The notes under the pieces: model-generated
Seen by the model: only the letters and a program-made list of their open reading frames with translations
Told to the model about the DNA's origin: nothing
Database searches by the model: none
Part shown: positions 23,529-30,995 of the stretch, piece after piece
How positions within the stretch are numbered: position 1 is the stretch's first letter
Layout of the letters: every line of letters begins with the position of its first letter
Assembly (NCBI GenBank): GCA_014380605.1
Contig: JACMJO010000074.1
Location: 1 to 33,429 of the forward strand
Reading direction: 5' to 3'
Source: Fimbriimonadaceae bacterium
GTDB taxonomy: Bacteria > Armatimonadota > Fimbriimonadia > Fimbriimonadales > Fimbriimonadaceae
Length of the DNA stretch: 33,429 bases
Made by a program: the position numbers and the translations under genes

Positions 23529-26500
23529 TGCTTGAGAAGGTCCTTCATTTCAGCCTAACCCAAAGGCTCCTCGTCATTGCCGGAACGCTTGGACTGATCG
23601 TATGGGGCGTTGTGGCGTGGACCCGCCTCAACCTTGATGCGGTACCCGACATTACGACCAACCAGGTCGCGATCAACACCGAGACGGGAGGAATGGGACC
23701 CGAAGAAGTTGAGCGGCTCGTCACGTTCCCGATCGAGACGGCGATGTCTGGGCTTCCCGGCGTAGAAGGCACGCGTTCGCTGAGCCAGTATGGGCTCTCT
23801 CAAGTGACGGTTACGTTTGAGGACAGCGTCGACATCTTCTTTGCCAGGCAGTTGGTCAACGAGCGGCTTGGGCGCGTGCAGGCCGAACTGCCTGAAAATC
23901 TGGAAGCCCCGCAGATGGGCCCGGTTTCAACCGGTCTTGGCGACATCTACATGTTCGCGATCGAGAGTGAAAAGCGCAAAATCTCCGAACTGCGAACGAT
24001 CATGGACTGGCAGATTGCGCCCCAACTGCGGTCGGTGAAGGGCGTCGCGGAGGTGAATGTCGCCGACGGAAACGTGAAGCAGTACCAGGTCATCGCCGAT
24101 CCCATGCGATTGCAAGCGCATGGACTGGGGGTTCACGACCTCATCGAGGCCCTCCAGAGGAATAACCAGAACGCGGGCGGCGGAGTGGTTGATGCCGGGG
24201 GCGAGCGCACGCTCATACGATCTGTCGGGATGGCCACGAAGCCATCCGATATCGAGACCATCATGCTGTCGAGCGACGATGGAACCCCGGTGCTGGTTCG
24301 AGACGTTGCCGATGTGACCACGGGAACCCCCGTGGTGACAGGCCTTTCGACCAAGGATGGAAAAGAGGCTCTCCTAGCGATCGGCATGATGTTGAAAGGA
24401 GCGAACGGACGGACCGTTTCTCAGGCTATCGATGCCAAGATTCAAGAAATCAAGACCCAGCTTCCCGACGACGTCAAGCTGACGACTGTTTACAACCGTT
24501 CGGTCCTCGTCAACAAAACCGTCGCAACGGTTGAGAAGAGCCTTCTAGAAGGTGGGATTCTTGTGATCGCGGTACTTCTGGTTCTGCTGGGCAATGTCCG
24601 GGGCGCGCTCATCGTGGCGCTTGCCATTCCCCTTTCCATGCTCTTCGCCATCGGGATGATGAACTCGTGGGGGATCTCGGGCAATTTGATGAGCCTGGGC
24701 GCGATCGACTTCGGGTTAATCGTCGATGGCGCCGTGGTCATGATCGAGAACGCGGTTCGGCGACTGGCGGAAAGGCGGGTGCATGAAGTGCGGACTCTAT
24801 CGCGAGAGGAAGTGAGGCAGACCGTTTGGGAAGCTTCCAGAGAAGTAGCGAAGCCCACCGCTTTTGCCGTGTCGATCATCACCGTTGTCTACCTGCCGAT
24901 CTTGGCCCTGGAGGGCACCGAGGGCAAGATGTTCAAGCCGATGGCGTTCACGGTCGTGTTCGCCCTGATCGGAGCGTTGATCCTCACCCTGACCCTGGTT
25001 CCCGCCCTTGCGAGCATGTTCCTTTCGGGGGATACCAAGGAGGGGAAAAACCCGATTATGGGGTTCTTCAGCAAGGTTTACAAGCCGGTGCTGAGCTTTG
25101 CGTTGAAAGCCCGGGTGCTCGCGGTTGCAGGCGCTGTCGTTCTCCTGGCGATTGCGGGTTGGCTGTTTACCACGCTTGGCTCGGAGTTCATTCCAACGCT
25201 GGATGAGGGCGATATTGTCGTGCAACCGATCCGCATCCGAACGGTGAACGCCGAAGAGACGGTTCGACTCGTCACCGCTGCCGAAAAGAAGGTCTTGGAG
25301 GTTCCTGAGGTCATCACGATGTTTTCGCGTAGCGGGACTCCTGAAGTTGCCACGGACCCGATGCCGCTGAGCCTTACCGACTCCTTCATCATGCTCAAGG
25401 AGCGAGACCAGTGGCGTCCGGGAATGACAAAAGACAAGATTCAGGAGGAAATTGAGAAGAAGTTGAACGAAGTACCAGGCCAAGGCTACAACTTCTCCCA
25501 GCCGATCGAAATGCGCTTCTCCGAACTTGTGTCCGGGGTTAAAGCAGACATTGGAATCAAGGTCTTCGGGGAGGACCTGGACATACTTCGCCAAAAAGCC
25601 GAGGAAATACGTTCCGTTGTGGCTTCCATTCCCGGCGCGGCCGACGTGGAGGTCGAGCAAGTTGAACCTATTCCGGTGCTTCAACTCGACATCAACCGGA
25701 GCGCGATTGCGCGCTACGGGGTGAGCATCGGCGAGATCCAGGAGCTGATCAGTTCGGTCTTGGGCGGAGAGGAGATTGGGCAGATCGTAGAAGGCGATAA
25801 GCGGTTCCAGATGGTTGTCAGACTTCCCGACGAGATTCGAAACAGTCCCGAAGCGATCGCTAACCTTCCGGTTAAGACGAGCAACGGCGAAAGCGTTCCG
25901 CTCTCGGAGATCGTCCATCTCGACAACAAGCCCGCTCCCGCACAGATCACTCGGGAATCGGGCAAGCGGCGGGTGGTTGTGCAACTTAACGTTCGAGGGA
26001 CCGATCTAGGCACATTTGTGGCCGCCGCACAGAAGGAGATTCAGGAGAAGGTCAAACTTCCAGAGGGCTATTACTTGGAATGGGGCGGCCAGTTTGAAAA
26101 CTTGCAAGAGGCGAGCGCTCGCCTGATGATCGTCGTGCCGATCGCCCTCGCCTTGATCTTCACCTTGCTCTTCATGACGTTTGGCTCGATGAAGCAGGCG
26201 ACGCTCATCTTCACTGGCGTTCCGTTGGCGGTAACCGGAGGAATCATCGCCCTTTGGCTTCGAGGCATGCCATTCAGCATCTCGGCGGGGGTTGGATTCA
26301 TCGCCCTCTCGGGGGTCGCCGTTCTCAATGGCGTGGTTATGGTTTCAGCCATAAACAGATTGCGGGAAGAAGGGCTTAGCGTTCTGGATGCGGTGAAGTT
26401 GGGAGCTGAGCAACGCCTCCGGCCAGTTCTTATGACGGCGATGGTCGCCGCCCTTGGGTTCGTTCCCATGGCTCTGAACACAGGCATCGGGGCGGAAGTA

Positions 26501-26617
26501 CAACGTCCGCTTGCAACGGTGGTGATCGGTGGGATCGTGTCGGCGACAATCCTTACGCTGGTGGTGCTTCCGGTTCTATATCAGTGGTTGGAGCGGGACA
26601 AGCCTGTCTTCGGCTAG
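23528..26617 (+). CDS. czcA: CzcA-type heavy-metal efflux RND transporter
   Basis: The inner-membrane proton-driven pump of the operon, 1029 residues, the standard length for heavy-metal RND proteins. It has twelve expected membrane helices, with two large periplasmic loops after helices 1 and 7. The selectivity motif in helix 4 reads DFGLIVDGAVVMIEN (394-408). Asp394, Asp400 and Glu407 correspond to the acidic residues typical of divalent-cation exporters (CzcA/CnrA: Co, Zn, Cd, Ni), unlike the CusA copper/silver type, which lacks the first Asp. Other family segments are NLDAVPDITTNQVAINTETG near the N-terminus and TLGSEFIPTLDEGDI before the second loop. Start ATG 23528 is preceded by AAGGGG about 11 nt away. 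Exact metal specificity is inferred. Confidence 0.95.
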   Translation: MLEKVLHFSLTQRLLVIAGTLGLIVWGVVAWTRLNLDAVPDITTNQVAINTETGGMGPEEVERLVTFPIETAMSGLPGVEGTRSLSQYGLSQVTVTFEDSVDIFFARQLVNERLGRVQAELPENLEAPQMGPVSTGLGDIYMFAIESEKRKISELRTIMDWQIAPQLRSVKGVAEVNVADGNVKQYQVIADPMRLQAHGLGVHDLIEALQRNNQNAGGGVVDAGGERTLIRSVGMATKPSDIETIMLSSDDGTPVLVRDVADVTTGTPVVTGLSTKDGKEALLAIGMMLKGANGRTVSQAIDAKIQEIKTQLPDDVKLTTVYNRSVLVNKTVATVEKSLLEGGILVIAVLLVLLGNVRGALIVALAIPLSMLFAIGMMNSWGISGNLMSLGAIDFGLIVDGAVVMIENAVRRLAERRVHEVRTLSREEVRQTVWEASREVAKPTAFAVSIITVVYLPILALEGTEGKMFKPMAFTVVFALIGALILTLTLVPALASMFLSGDTKEGKNPIMGFFSKVYKPVLSFALKARVLAVAGAVVLLAIAGWLFTTLGSEFIPTLDEGDIVVQPIRIRTVNAEETVRLVTAAEKKVLEVPEVITMFSRSGTPEVATDPMPLSLTDSFIMLKERDQWRPGMTKDKIQEEIEKKLNEVPGQGYNFSQPIEMRFSELVSGVKADIGIKVFGEDLDILRQKAEEIRSVVASIPGAADVEVEQVEPIPVLQLDINRSAIARYGVSIGEIQELISSVLGGEEIGQIVEGDKRFQMVVRLPDEIRNSPEAIANLPVKTSNGESVPLSEIVHLDNKPAPAQITRESGKRRVVVQLNVRGTDLGTFVAAAQKEIQEKVKLPEGYYLEWGGQFENLQEASARLMIVVPIALALIFTLLFMTFGSMKQATLIFTGVPLAVTGGIIALWLRGMPFSISAGVGFIALSGVAVLNGVVMVSAINRLREEGLSVLDAVKLGAEQRLRPVLMTAMVAALGFVPMALNTGIGAEVQRPLATVVIGGIVSATILTLVVLPVLYQWLERDKPVFG

Positions 26618-26636
26618 CTCCATTACCAGCCAAATG

Positions 26637-26665
26637 AAAAGCCGCCCGAGCTTGGCTCGGACGGC
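26637..26665 (-). terminator. Intrinsic terminator, minus strand
   Basis: An 11-bp stem with one mismatch (GCCGTCCGAGC paired with GCTCGGGCGGC, loop CAA; 26665-26641) is followed by TTTT (26640-26637). It ends minus-strand transcripts coming from the greA-lipoprotein unit or the putative small RNA. Read on the plus strand the same stem, 23 bases after czcA, lacks a U-tract but could still slow polymerase. Confidence 0.6.
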
Positions 26666-26725
26666 GTTGGGCTTCCCAGAGAGGGTCGGTTCATGACCGG
26701 CCCGCGAATCTATTGTCGAGGCCAG

Positions 26726-26767
26726 CTAAAACGCGCAACCCCTCTGGTGACTAGTTTCAATACTCAT
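26726..26767 (-). CDS. 13-codon micro-ORF with strong ribosome binding site
   Basis: ATG at 26767 opens a 13-residue frame, MSIETSHQRGCAF, ending in TAG. It is preceded at 9 nt by GGAGGTG (26783-26777), the best Shine-Dalgarno sequence in the window, where most genes have none. It has no resemblance to a known peptide that I can name and could be a leader peptide or a small functional peptide. It may also be chance, since so short a frame carries no coding statistics. Confidence 0.3.
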   Translation of the reverse strand: MSIETSHQRGCAF

Positions 26768-26851
26768 ACTTCAAACCACCTCCGGTGAATAGGATCAACT
26801 TACTATACGCGCGGGTAGGGGCAATGCTTCGCCAGTAGACCCAAAACCCGA

Positions 26852-27517
26852 TTACTGGGATTGCAGGCCATCTTGGAAAAGCTTTTCGGCCGACTGGCGG
26901 TCGCGGTCGGCGAGGGTGGGGTTCATTCGGAAGATATCCATCAGCTTGGAATCGCCCAACGAGATAGAGATATTGAGGCCTTCGGATGGGATTTGGACGG
27001 CGCAGATCATTAGGCGATGGTCGCCATCTTCCCAAAACCAGTAGCGCACTCGGCTACCGGTTACGGCCTGAGGAGACAGGTTGATCATCTTGTCGTAGTC
27101 GGCCAAGATCTCCTGCAACCGAGCCTCGCTGGCCCGATCCTCATGGTAGAGGGCGAGGGCGACTTTCTCGTCGTTCACGATGGCGGCAAAACCCAGGGTC
27201 CCGTTATCCCAGCCCTGGCAGGTGTAATCGCGATCCTTCCAGCCTGACGGCATCTCGGCGACCTTGTAGGAGGTCTTCTCTTCTCGGAACACTCGGAGCG
27301 CGGTGTCGATTGAGTCGCCAACCCTCAGTTCCTCGCCGTTTCGAAACATTCGGAGGGAGGTTTTGACGCTGAAATCGGGAGCGGGCAACTTGTCGGGGCC
27401 GGGAACACTGGACCGGGCGACATTAGGATCCTTGGCGGGCTGCAACTCGGCAGGCTGGCCGCCACCATTGCACCCGGCTAAGCCAAGGGCAAGGATCGCA
27501 AGGAAGAGAAAGCGCAT
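26852..27517 (-). CDS. Lipoprotein of unknown function
   Basis: A 221-residue protein with a clear lipoprotein signal: MRFLFLAILALGLAGC, lipobox LAGC with the modified cysteine at residue 16. A Gly/Pro-rich linker (17-50) follows. The remaining mixed alpha/beta domain (~53-221) contains a conserved-looking run GDSIDTALRVF and, near the end, a helical segment with acidic and Gln residues. I do not recognise a family. No Asp after the lipid cysteine is present, so outer-membrane sorting would be expected by the E. coli rule, which may not apply here. It starts 2 bases after the greA stop (TAGTCATG) and is likely co-transcribed with greA. Confidence 0.78.
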   Translation of the reverse strand: MRFLFLAILALGLAGCNGGGQPAELQPAKDPNVARSSVPGPDKLPAPDFSVKTSLRMFRNGEELRVGDSIDTALRVFREEKTSYKVAEMPSGWKDRDYTCQGWDNGTLGFAAIVNDEKVALALYHEDRASEARLQEILADYDKMINLSPQAVTGSRVRYWFWEDGDHRLMICAVQIPSEGLNISISLGDSKLMDIFRMNPTLADRDRQSAEKLFQDGLQSQ

Positions 27518-27519
27518 GA

Positions 27520-27984
27520 CTATTCCACGGATACGACGCGGTATCGGTTGAGCCCGTTCGGCGATGTTACGGAGATTTCTTCTCCCGACATCTTCCCTCT
27601 GAGGGCCTCGCCGAGGGGAGAGGTTATGGAGATGAGCTCCTTGGCAGGGTCGGCTTCGAACGATCCCACGAGGGTGACGGCGAATTCGTCGTCAAAGTCC
27701 AAGTCGAGGAGGTTCACCTTGGAACCCAGATCGACGCCACCGTTGTTACTTCTTTCAATGACCTTGGCGGTTTGGACAGCGCGCTCTAGCTCGGAAATTC
27801 GGGCTTCCAGGCGGGTTTGGTTGAGCTTGGCCTCATGGTAGGCGGCGTTCTCTTTGAGGTCGCCGTGGGCTTTGGCTTCTCGGATAGCCTCGGCAATCTC
27901 CATTCGTCTTCGGCCCTGAAGGTCCTCAAGCTCGGCTTTGAGCTTGGCCAATCCATCTGCAGTGACTAAAACCTGATTCGCCAT
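27520..27984 (-). CDS. greA: Transcription elongation factor GreA
   Basis: GreA enters the secondary channel of RNA polymerase and stimulates cleavage of backtracked RNA. The 154-residue protein has the N-terminal coiled-coil domain (VTADGLAKLKAELEDLQ at 6-22) with the acidic tip GDLKENAAYHEAK (about 42-54), whose Asp and Glu place the catalytic magnesium. The C-terminal FKBP-like domain ends in RYRVVSVE. I chose ATG 27984, giving MANQVLVTADG; a much longer open frame upstream to 28125 runs over the divergent glycosyltransferase and lacks family sequence. TACAAT (28000-27995) is 10 nt upstream, implying a leader of only a few bases. The lipoprotein gene follows in the same unit. Confidence 0.95.
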   Translation of the reverse strand: MANQVLVTADGLAKLKAELEDLQGRRRMEIAEAIREAKAHGDLKENAAYHEAKLNQTRLEARISELERAVQTAKVIERSNNGGVDLGSKVNLLDLDFDDEFAVTLVGSFEADPAKELISITSPLGEALRGKMSGEEISVTSPNGLNRYRVVSVE

Positions 27985-27994
27985 GGGAACGAAT

Positions 27995-28000
27995 ATTGTA
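27995..28000 (-). promoter_or_regulatory. Probable greA -10 box (TACAAT)
   Basis: TACAAT on the minus strand lies 10 nt before the greA ATG. The same AT-rich patch read on the plus strand gives TATTGT and TAGCAT, which could serve the divergent glycosyltransferase gene, so the two promoters probably overlap. Confidence 0.4.
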
Positions 28001-28015
28001 GCATCAGGTTCATCC

Positions 28016-28936
28016 ATGGCAGAGTCGAACGTCAGCGTGATCGTCGTGAGCTTCAATACGAAGGAGAAGTTACGTCGATGTCTGGAGTGCATCGAGCCTG
28101 AGGATGAGGCGATCGTGGTCGACAACGCGTCCTCGGACGGGTCGGCAGAGATGGTGGAGTCGGATTTTCCCTTGGTTCATCTGATCAAGAATTCGGAGAA
28201 TCGTGGCTTTGGAGCAGCTAACAACCAGGGGCTGGATGTGATGACGCATTCCTTGGCGTTGTTTTTGAACAGCGATTGCTATGCGGACCCTGGGGCGATT
28301 CAACGGTTAGCTCAGATATTCCGCGATCAAGATGTGGTTGCGGCGGGCGGGCGATTGGAGAATCCGGACGGAAGCTTTCAGCTATCGGTGGCAGATCGAT
28401 TGACCTTGTGGAAAGTTTTTCTGGAGCAGTCGTTTTTAGAGCTTGTACTGCGGCCCTTTGGGCTGGGTTACTGGTTTGTTGAGCCTTTCGAGGAGACTCG
28501 GGTTGTGCCTCAGGTGATGGGGGCTTGTTTGATGATCCGGCCCTTGGAGCGGTTCGATGAGCGGTACTTTCTCTATTGCGAGGACACGGACCTATGTAGG
28601 CGACTTACCGAGCATGGGAAGATCGTGTACGAACCTTCAGCGCGGTTCACCCATGAGCTTGGGTCATCCAGTTCAGGCACGGGTCGGTGGAAGTCGGTGG
28701 CTCGCTACAATCGGGGCAAGGAGCTTTACTTTTCGATCCATCACGGGCCGTTTGCTTCTAGGATTTGTTTGATCTTGGATCGGTGTGGGGCGCTGTTGAG
28801 GTTGACGATTTGGTTGGTTTTGGCGATTCTGACCCTTGGATTGGTGAAGCGGTTCCGAGATCAAGTCGTCCTGTTCGCTCGGGTTCTTTCTAGCCCAATC
28901 CAGGGTCCGGATCGCGACCTTCATATTCCCCGATGA
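28016..28936 (+). CDS. Family 2 glycosyltransferase (WbbL/rhamnosyltransferase-like)
   Basis: A 306-residue GT-A-fold glycosyltransferase that adds a sugar to a surface polysaccharide or lipid-linked chain at the cytoplasmic membrane. The N-terminal motif is VSVIVVSFNTKEKLRRCLEC (6-25), followed by VDNASSDGS (~40-48) and NRGFGAANNQGL (~66-77). The metal-site region reads ALFLNSDCYADP, and the acceptor region VMGACLMIRP and FLYCEDTDLCRRL, with Glu-Asp as the likely base. A C-terminal hydrophobic stretch (~255-280) anchors it. The start ATG 28016 is preferred because the conserved strand begins there; another in-frame ATG at 27983 overlaps the greA start on the other strand (CCATGG). Its last 47 bases overlap the convergent exporter ATPase gene, a functionally related neighbour. 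Confidence 0.88.
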   Translation: MAESNVSVIVVSFNTKEKLRRCLECIEPEDEAIVVDNASSDGSAEMVESDFPLVHLIKNSENRGFGAANNQGLDVMTHSLALFLNSDCYADPGAIQRLAQIFRDQDVVAAGGRLENPDGSFQLSVADRLTLWKVFLEQSFLELVLRPFGLGYWFVEPFEETRVVPQVMGACLMIRPLERFDERYFLYCEDTDLCRRLTEHGKIVYEPSARFTHELGSSSSGTGRWKSVARYNRGKELYFSIHHGPFASRICLILDRCGALLRLTIWLVLAILTLGLVKRFRDQVVLFARVLSSPIQGPDRDLHIPR

Positions 28937-29639
28937 TCTGATCGGGGGAGCCCACGCGGTGGATTTGACCGTCCTTAAGCCAGATACAGCGGTCCGCGAC
29001 TCTTCGGACCGCGTCCATCTGGTGGGAAACGAAAAGGATCGTTCCTCCCTTGGATCGAAACTCGTCGATGTTGGCGTAGCATTTGCGCTCGAAGTCGTAG
29101 TCGCCGACGGCGAGGACCTCATCCACGAGGAGGATGTCGGCGTCGATATGAACTGCGACACTGAAGCCTAGACGTGCGAGCATGCCGCTGGAGTAGGTTC
29201 TGGTAGGGGCATGGATGTGCTCGCCGATCTCGCTGAAGTCGATGATCGCCTGGGAGCGGTCGCGCATTTCCTGCCTTGTGAGGCCGAGAATGACGCCGTT
29301 GAAGAAGATGTTCTCGATTCCGGACAGATCGGGGTGGAAGCCAGCGCCTAGTTCAAGCAGTGGGGCAGTTCTTCCCTTCATCTCGATTTGACCGGAGGTA
29401 GGTTTGTAGACTCTGGCGAGGAGAGACAGGAGGGTGCTTTTGCCCGCTCCGTTCTTACCGACAACGGCTACGCATTCGCCGGGATTGACTTCGAAACTGA
29501 TTCCCCTAAGGACCTCGACTTTCTTAATACTCCTTCGTTTCCACCAGAGCAAAGCGGTCTTGATCGAGCCTGCGCCAGAGGTGCTCAAAGCGAAGGACTT
29601 GTGCAGATTGCGGATATGGATTTGGCCTTTACCGGTCAT
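28890..29639 (-). CDS. Polysaccharide ABC exporter, ATP-binding subunit (Wzt/KpsT-like)
   Basis: The ATPase of an ABC-2 exporter for O-antigen, capsule or teichoic-acid-type glycans. The 249-residue protein has Walker A GKNGAGKST (61-69), the signature YSSGMLARLGFSVAVH (149-164; SSGM in place of SGGQ is typical of this subfamily) and Walker B with DADILLVDEVLAVGD (166-180). The family-specific ELGAGFHPDLSGIENIFFNG is also present. ATG 29639 is chosen because it overlaps the permease stop as ATGA and GGAG lies 5 nt before it; an in-frame ATG seven codons upstream is less likely. There is no C-terminal carbohydrate-binding extension like that of some Wzt proteins. Its 3' end overlaps the convergent glycosyltransferase gene by 47 bases. 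Confidence 0.93.
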   Translation of the reverse strand: MTGKGQIHIRNLHKSFALSTSGAGSIKTALLWWKRRSIKKVEVLRGISFEVNPGECVAVVGKNGAGKSTLLSLLARVYKPTSGQIEMKGRTAPLLELGAGFHPDLSGIENIFFNGVILGLTRQEMRDRSQAIIDFSEIGEHIHAPTRTYSSGMLARLGFSVAVHIDADILLVDEVLAVGDYDFERKCYANIDEFRSKGGTILFVSHQMDAVRRVADRCIWLKDGQIHRVGSPDQIIGEYEGRDPDPGLG

Positions 29640-30520
29640 GGCCGCTCCACGAAACGCCATTTGAGGCGGTTGAAAATGGCGTACCCGACGATGAGGAGGA
29701 GAACCGACGTGATTGCGGTTGCCCCCAGATACTTATAGCTCAAGGGGATGGAGCCAACTTGGACTACTACATCTGGGGCCGCGCCGACCGGCGACATCGC
29801 CTTGGGGTCATAGGGAGCGAGAATAGCTTTTTTGTATGCCGTGCAGAGGTTGGCGATGGGATTTAGATTGTAAAGCTTGTAGACCAGCCAGTTTGAACTG
29901 AGGTTGATCTTAGAATTGGCGACGTTTTCATCGAAGATTACGATCGGGCAAAGAAAGAAAAGCAGATACAAAAGGATGCCGACGATGTACTTGACATCCT
30001 CATAGAACGTATTCAGGGCAGAGACGATCAAGCTGGTTCCCATCGAGAGCACAAAGCTGATGAGCAGGAGGATGGGAAGCAAAACCACCGAGCCCTTGAT
30101 CGGGAAATCACCAGGGTGAAAGAAGAAGTTGACCATCAGGTAGGCGAAGAAGATGCCCAGGGCCAATAGGAAGTTGACGAAGTTGCTGATGACGGCCGAG
30201 ATAGGCAACAGTTCACGCGGGAAGTAGATCTTCTTGATCAGCGGGATCGAGGACACGACCGATTGTGAGCTGTCCATGATGCTCTGCTGAAAGAACATGA
30301 AAGGCAGATAGGCGGCCATGATATAAGCGCCCATGTTGGGCTGGTCTGGAAATATGAAGTTCGTGTAAACGAACGTCATTACGCCCACGGTTAGGAGCGG
30401 ATTCAGGAATGACCACAGGAATCCCAGAGCGGAGTTCTTGTAGCGAATCTTGAGGTCGCGCTGGACCATGACCAGCAATAACTCGCGGTAGCGCCACAGC
30501 TCCCTGAGTTCGCCTAGCAT
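29636..30520 (-). CDS. Polysaccharide ABC exporter, permease subunit (Wzm/TagG-like)
   Basis: The membrane subunit partnering the downstream ATPase. This 294-residue ABC-2-type permease has the characteristic N-terminus LWRYRELLLVMVQRDLKIRY followed by KNSALGFLWSFLNPL (28-42), conserved in Wzm, TagG and KpsM. About six membrane helices are visible, at roughly 35-55, 65-85, 105-130, 143-165, 175-195 and 265-285. An extended periplasmic stretch of about 70 residues precedes the last helix, somewhat longer than usual. The ATG at 30520 has TAGAAT 7 nt upstream and no Shine-Dalgarno sequence. It starts 10 bases after the stop of the FKBP-like gene, so it can be read both from that gene and from its own promoter. 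Confidence 0.93.
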   Translation of the reverse strand: MLGELRELWRYRELLLVMVQRDLKIRYKNSALGFLWSFLNPLLTVGVMTFVYTNFIFPDQPNMGAYIMAAYLPFMFFQQSIMDSSQSVVSSIPLIKKIYFPRELLPISAVISNFVNFLLALGIFFAYLMVNFFFHPGDFPIKGSVVLLPILLLISFVLSMGTSLIVSALNTFYEDVKYIVGILLYLLFFLCPIVIFDENVANSKINLSSNWLVYKLYNLNPIANLCTAYKKAILAPYDPKAMSPVGAAPDVVVQVGSIPLSYKYLGATAITSVLLLIVGYAIFNRLKWRFVERP

Positions 30521-30527
30521 CGGGGGG

Positions 30528-30533
30528 ATTCTA
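30528..30533 (-). promoter_or_regulatory. Leaderless-type -10 box (TAGAAT) for the exporter permease
   Basis: TAGAAT lies 7 nt before the permease ATG on the minus strand. Its first three bases are the TAG stop of the FKBP-like gene, the same arrangement as at dtd-pepF. Confidence 0.5.
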
Positions 30534-30941
30534 CCTTCGGTCGATCCGCTGAACCCTTACGCGGACGATGACTAACCCGGGTTCGCGGAGCAAGTTGAAT
30601 GGGCCGTGGTCGGGATACCATTGCTCCGACTCCATAATGAGAAGGCGTTCCTCGCCTGCTTTGGACCCTATCGCGGCGGCATTGAGCAGACGATCTCCAG
30701 GCGTAGCAAAAGCATCGAACGTGTGGCCTGTTCCCCGTCGCTCGCTGTTGGCAATCTCCTTGCCGTTTTGATCCTGGATCCAGAAGTCGATGGTCACTCG
30801 GTCGCCCGACTTTGTTGTGTCGCCTTGACCCGGTTGGATCATGAATCCCGGCGTTCCCATGTCCACGTCGGTTGCGGGCGAAAGCATCACCGGTAGGAAG
30901 GAGCACTGCAAGACGATTGAGATGAAATCCATTACGCTCAT
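30531..30941 (-). CDS. FKBP-like protein, probably without isomerase activity
   Basis: A 136-residue protein. Residues 36-136 resemble an FKBP-type peptidyl-prolyl isomerase fold: GDRVTIDFWIQDQNGKEIAN matches the start of the domain (usual form GDxVxVHYTGxLxDGxxFDS), GSKAGEERLLIM the middle, and GLVIVRVRVQRI the last strand. Several pocket residues of active FKBPs differ; for example the FDSS and VI-x-x-W positions read IANS and LLNAAAI, so catalysis is doubtful. Residues 5-22 are hydrophobic (DFISIVLQCSFLPVMLSP) and may be an export signal, although no basic residue precedes them. A second start, ATG 30932, is possible. It precedes the exporter genes, suggesting an envelope role by context. 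A much longer open frame around it is antisense to ribokinase and is not real. Confidence 0.65.
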   Translation of the reverse strand: MSVMDFISIVLQCSFLPVMLSPATDVDMGTPGFMIQPGQGDTTKSGDRVTIDFWIQDQNGKEIANSERRGTGHTFDAFATPGDRLLNAAAIGSKAGEERLLIMESEQWYPDHGPFNLLREPGLVIVRVRVQRIDRR

Positions 30942-30983
30942 TGAAAGGACGAGGCCAGTTCGCGTAAAGCATCGTGTCCACGT

Positions 30984-30989
30984 TAAACT
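30984..30989 (+). promoter_or_regulatory. Leaderless-type -10 box (TAAACT) for ribokinase
   Basis: TAAACT lies 6 nt before the GTG at 30996. No Shine-Dalgarno sequence or obvious -35 is present. The 54-base gap also has to hold the promoter of the divergent FKBP-like gene. Confidence 0.45.
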
Positions 30990-30995
30990 AGAACC

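Larger units (their letters stand above)
26637..26795 (-). ncRNA. Putative small structured transcript behind czcA
   Basis: On the minus strand a -10-like TATAGT (26807-26802) is followed by a strong ribosome binding site, a 13-codon ORF, self-complementary segments and an intrinsic-type terminator. CCAGAG (26746-26741) can pair with CTCTGG (26682-26677), CGCG with CGCG inside that, and GGGCCGGT with ACCGACCC (26703-26696 with 26690-26683) as a separate hairpin. Together these suggest a folded RNA of roughly 160 nt. No -35 is clear, and the lipoprotein gene upstream on the same strand could read into it. It may simply be that gene's 3' untranslated region. No known RNA family is recognised. 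Confidence 0.35.

Noticed and set aside
24797..25984. 395-codon minus-strand open frame inside czcA
   Set aside because: It is fully antisense to a clearly real RND pump gene. The translation is rich in His, Arg and Asp with no domain, typical of a shadow frame.
26618..26851. tRNA or tmRNA gene behind czcA
   Set aside because: No cloverleaf, T-arm consensus or CCA end could be found; only simple hairpins are present.
26757..27035. 92-codon minus-strand frame covering the 3' end of the lipoprotein gene
   Set aside because: It overlaps the lipoprotein in another frame and is Pro/Arg-rich. No family resemblance.
27985..28125. 47-codon N-terminal extension of greA
   Set aside because: It would be antisense to the glycosyltransferase and has no GreA-like sequence; the conserved N-terminus starts at 27984.
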